Assembly: GCF_046348265.1 (NCBI RefSeq)
Contig: NZ_JAXMEO010000008.1
Direction: 5' to 3' (one strand)
Length of the DNA stretch: 64,000 nt
Origin: Pelomonas sp937871895
GTDB taxonomy: Bacteria > Pseudomonadota > Gammaproteobacteria > Burkholderiales > Burkholderiaceae_C
This document shows, one piece after another, positions 62,725 through 64,000 of the stretch. Within the stretch, counting starts at the first letter, position 1; every line of letters begins with the position of its first letter. Below the pieces are notes generated by a model, which saw only the letters and a list, made by a program, of their open reading frames with translations, ran no database searches and had not been told where the DNA came from. Both the position numbers and the translations under genes were made by a program.

Positions 62725-64000
62725 TCAGAGCGGCTCACCGATCAGGTCGTGCCCTTCGGCCGCCACGATGCGCGCGCGAGCGAACTGGCCCACGCGCAGC
62801 TGCGTCGAGGCCTTGGCGGGCGCCAGCAGGCGCACGGTGCCGTCGATCTCCGGCGCGTCGGCATACGAACGGCCCACGCCACCCTTGCGGCCGAGCGCTG
62901 GGGCCGAATCGACCAGCACCTGCAGGGTCTGCCCGACGCGGGACTGCAGCTTGGCCGCGGACACCTCTTCGGCCACGGCCATGAAGCGCGCGCGTCGTTC
63001 TTCGCGCACCTCATCCGGCAAGGCGCCGGGCAACTCGTTGGCCGGTGCGCCCTCGATGGGCGAATAGGCAAAGCAGCCGGCGCGGTCGATGCGCGCCTCG
63101 CGCATGAAGTCGAGCAAATACTGGAACTCGGCCTCGGTCTCGCCCGGGAAGCCGGCGATGAAGGTCGAGCGGATCACCAGCTCCGGGCAGACCTTGCGCC
63201 AGGCCTCGATGCGCTCGAGGTTGCGTTCGCCGCTGGCCGGGCGCTTCATGCGCTTCAGCACATCGGGGTGGGCGTGCTGGAAGGGCACGTCCAGGTAGGG
63301 CAGCACCAAGCCCTCTGCCATCATCGGCAGGATCTCGTCGACGTGCGGGTAGGGGTAGACGTAGTGCAGGCGCACCCAGGCGCCATGCGGCTTGGCGATC
63401 TGGCCGAGTTGCTCGACCAAGTCGAAGAGCTTGGTCCTGACCGGGCGCCCGTCCCAAAAACCGGTGCGGTACTTGATGTCCACGCCGTAGGCCGAGGTGT
63501 CCTGGCTGATGACGAGCAGTTCCTTGACGCCGGACTCGAAGAGCGCCGCAGCCTCCTTGAGCACATCGCCGATGGGGCGCGACACCAGGTCACCGCGCAT
63601 GCTGGGGATGATGCAGAAGGCGCAGCGGTGGTTGCAGCCCTCGGAGATCTTGAGATAGGCGTAGTGCTTGGGCGTGAGCTTCACGCCGGTCGCCGGGACC
63701 AGGTCCACAAACGGGTCATGGGGCTTGGGCACATGGGTGTGCACGGCGTCCATCACCTCCTGGGTGGCATGCGGGCCCGTCACGGCCAGCACGCGCGGGT
63801 GGATGGACTTGACGAGGTTGTCGCCGGCCTCGCCCGTCTTGGCACCGAGACAGCCGGTGACGATGACCTTGCCGTTCTCGGCCAGGGCCTCGCCGATGGT
63901 GTCGAGGCTTTCCTTGACGGCGTCGTCGATGAAGCCGCAGGTGTTGACGATCACGAGGTCGGCGCCCGCGAAGGTCTTGCTGGTGGTGTAGCCCTCGGCC
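62725..64000 (-). CDS. rimO: Ribosomal protein S12 methylthiotransferase RimO (5' end outside window)
   Basis: The 3' part of a radical-SAM methylthiotransferase that modifies Asp of ribosomal protein S12. The frame is open to base 64000: upstream of VNTCGFIDDAVKES the window still encodes AEGYTTSKTFAGADLVI, so the first 35 or so residues lie beyond the edge. The second N-terminal Cys (NTCGFID) and the radical-SAM cluster motif SEGCNHRCAFCIIPSMRG (CxxxCxxC) are present, followed by a C-terminal TRAM domain. The gene ends 2 bp before metC. Confidence 0.96.
   Translation of the reverse strand, partial: AEGYTTSKTFAGADLVIVNTCGFIDDAVKESLDTIGEALAENGKVIVTGCLGAKTGEAGDNLVKSIHPRVLAVTGPHATQEVMDAVHTHVPKPHDPFVDLVPATGVKLTPKHYAYLKISEGCNHRCAFCIIPSMRGDLVSRPIGDVLKEAAALFESGVKELLVISQDTSAYGVDIKYRTGFWDGRPVRTKLFDLVEQLGQIAKPHGAWVRLHYVYPYPHVDEILPMMAEGLVLPYLDVPFQHAHPDVLKRMKRPASGERNLERIEAWRKVCPELVIRSTFIAGFPGETEAEFQYLLDFMREARIDRAGCFAYSPIEGAPANELPGALPDEVREERRARFMAVAEEVSAAKLQSRVGQTLQVLVDSAPALGRKGGVGRSYADAPEIDGTVRLLAPAKASTQLRVGQFARARIVAAEGHDLIGEPL

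Overview
The window is high-GC chromosomal DNA from a betaproteobacterium, most likely order Burkholderiales (Comamonadaceae/Sphaerotilaceae-like). This rests on the proteins themselves (betaproteobacterial LptF start, RatA-RnfH-SmpB, PrsK/PrsR) and on gene neighbourhoods such as holC-pepA beside lptFG and guaB upstream of guaA. No species can be named from the sequence alone. There are no rRNA or tRNA genes and no CRISPR array.

Layout. 1-7.8 kb: polyphosphate and nucleotide housekeeping genes (ppx 3' part, sixA, ppk1, a phosphoglycerate-mutase-like gene, recJ, a PHP phosphatase, a YciO-type protein). 8.0-10.4 kb: a small exported repeat protein, a thioredoxin-fold protein, and a BlaI/M56-peptidase pair with a clear inverted operator. 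10.5-13.6 kb: a large TonB-dependent receptor followed by 1.4 kb of gene-free DNA with several inverted repeats. 15.0-23.5 kb: ridA, plsY, a secreted trypsin-like protease, an N-acyl-amino-acid-synthase/PilZ fusion, then the PEP-CTERM/exosortase-associated regulators PrsR and PrsK and an EPS-priming sugar transferase. 24.2-37.9 kb: a lone amino-acid-binding lipoprotein, holC-pepA, lptF-lptG-cbiX-cysB-like, a FimV-like protein, a Crp/Fnr regulator, a phosphotransferase, a GST and a TPR-like lipoprotein.

38.0-55.3 kb looks like an integrated and decayed genomic island. An 18-bp sequence covering the last codons of guaA at 55276-55293 recurs with one mismatch at 38011-38028, and everything accessory lies between these two copies: a truncated Tn3-family transposase, iterated TGACGGTAT sequences, an IS3-type transposase fragment, gdhA, SDR and cytochrome c pseudogenes, a seven-subunit Mrp Na+/H+ antiporter operon (mrpAB fused), three tandem-domain universal stress proteins, an Rnk-like protein, a GNAT-Rnk fusion, and a protein built almost wholly of about 30 hexapeptide repeats. 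No integrase was found, so the island is probably no longer mobile. Its intact cargo is a coherent ion-homeostasis and stress module; the last five genes (50921-54963) overlap or nearly abut and look like one transcript.

55.3-64.0 kb returns to core genes: guaA, an MFS transporter and guaB (one strand), a DUF4124 protein, rnfH-ratA divergent from smpB, a cystathionine-lyase-family enzyme, and the 3' part of rimO running off the window.
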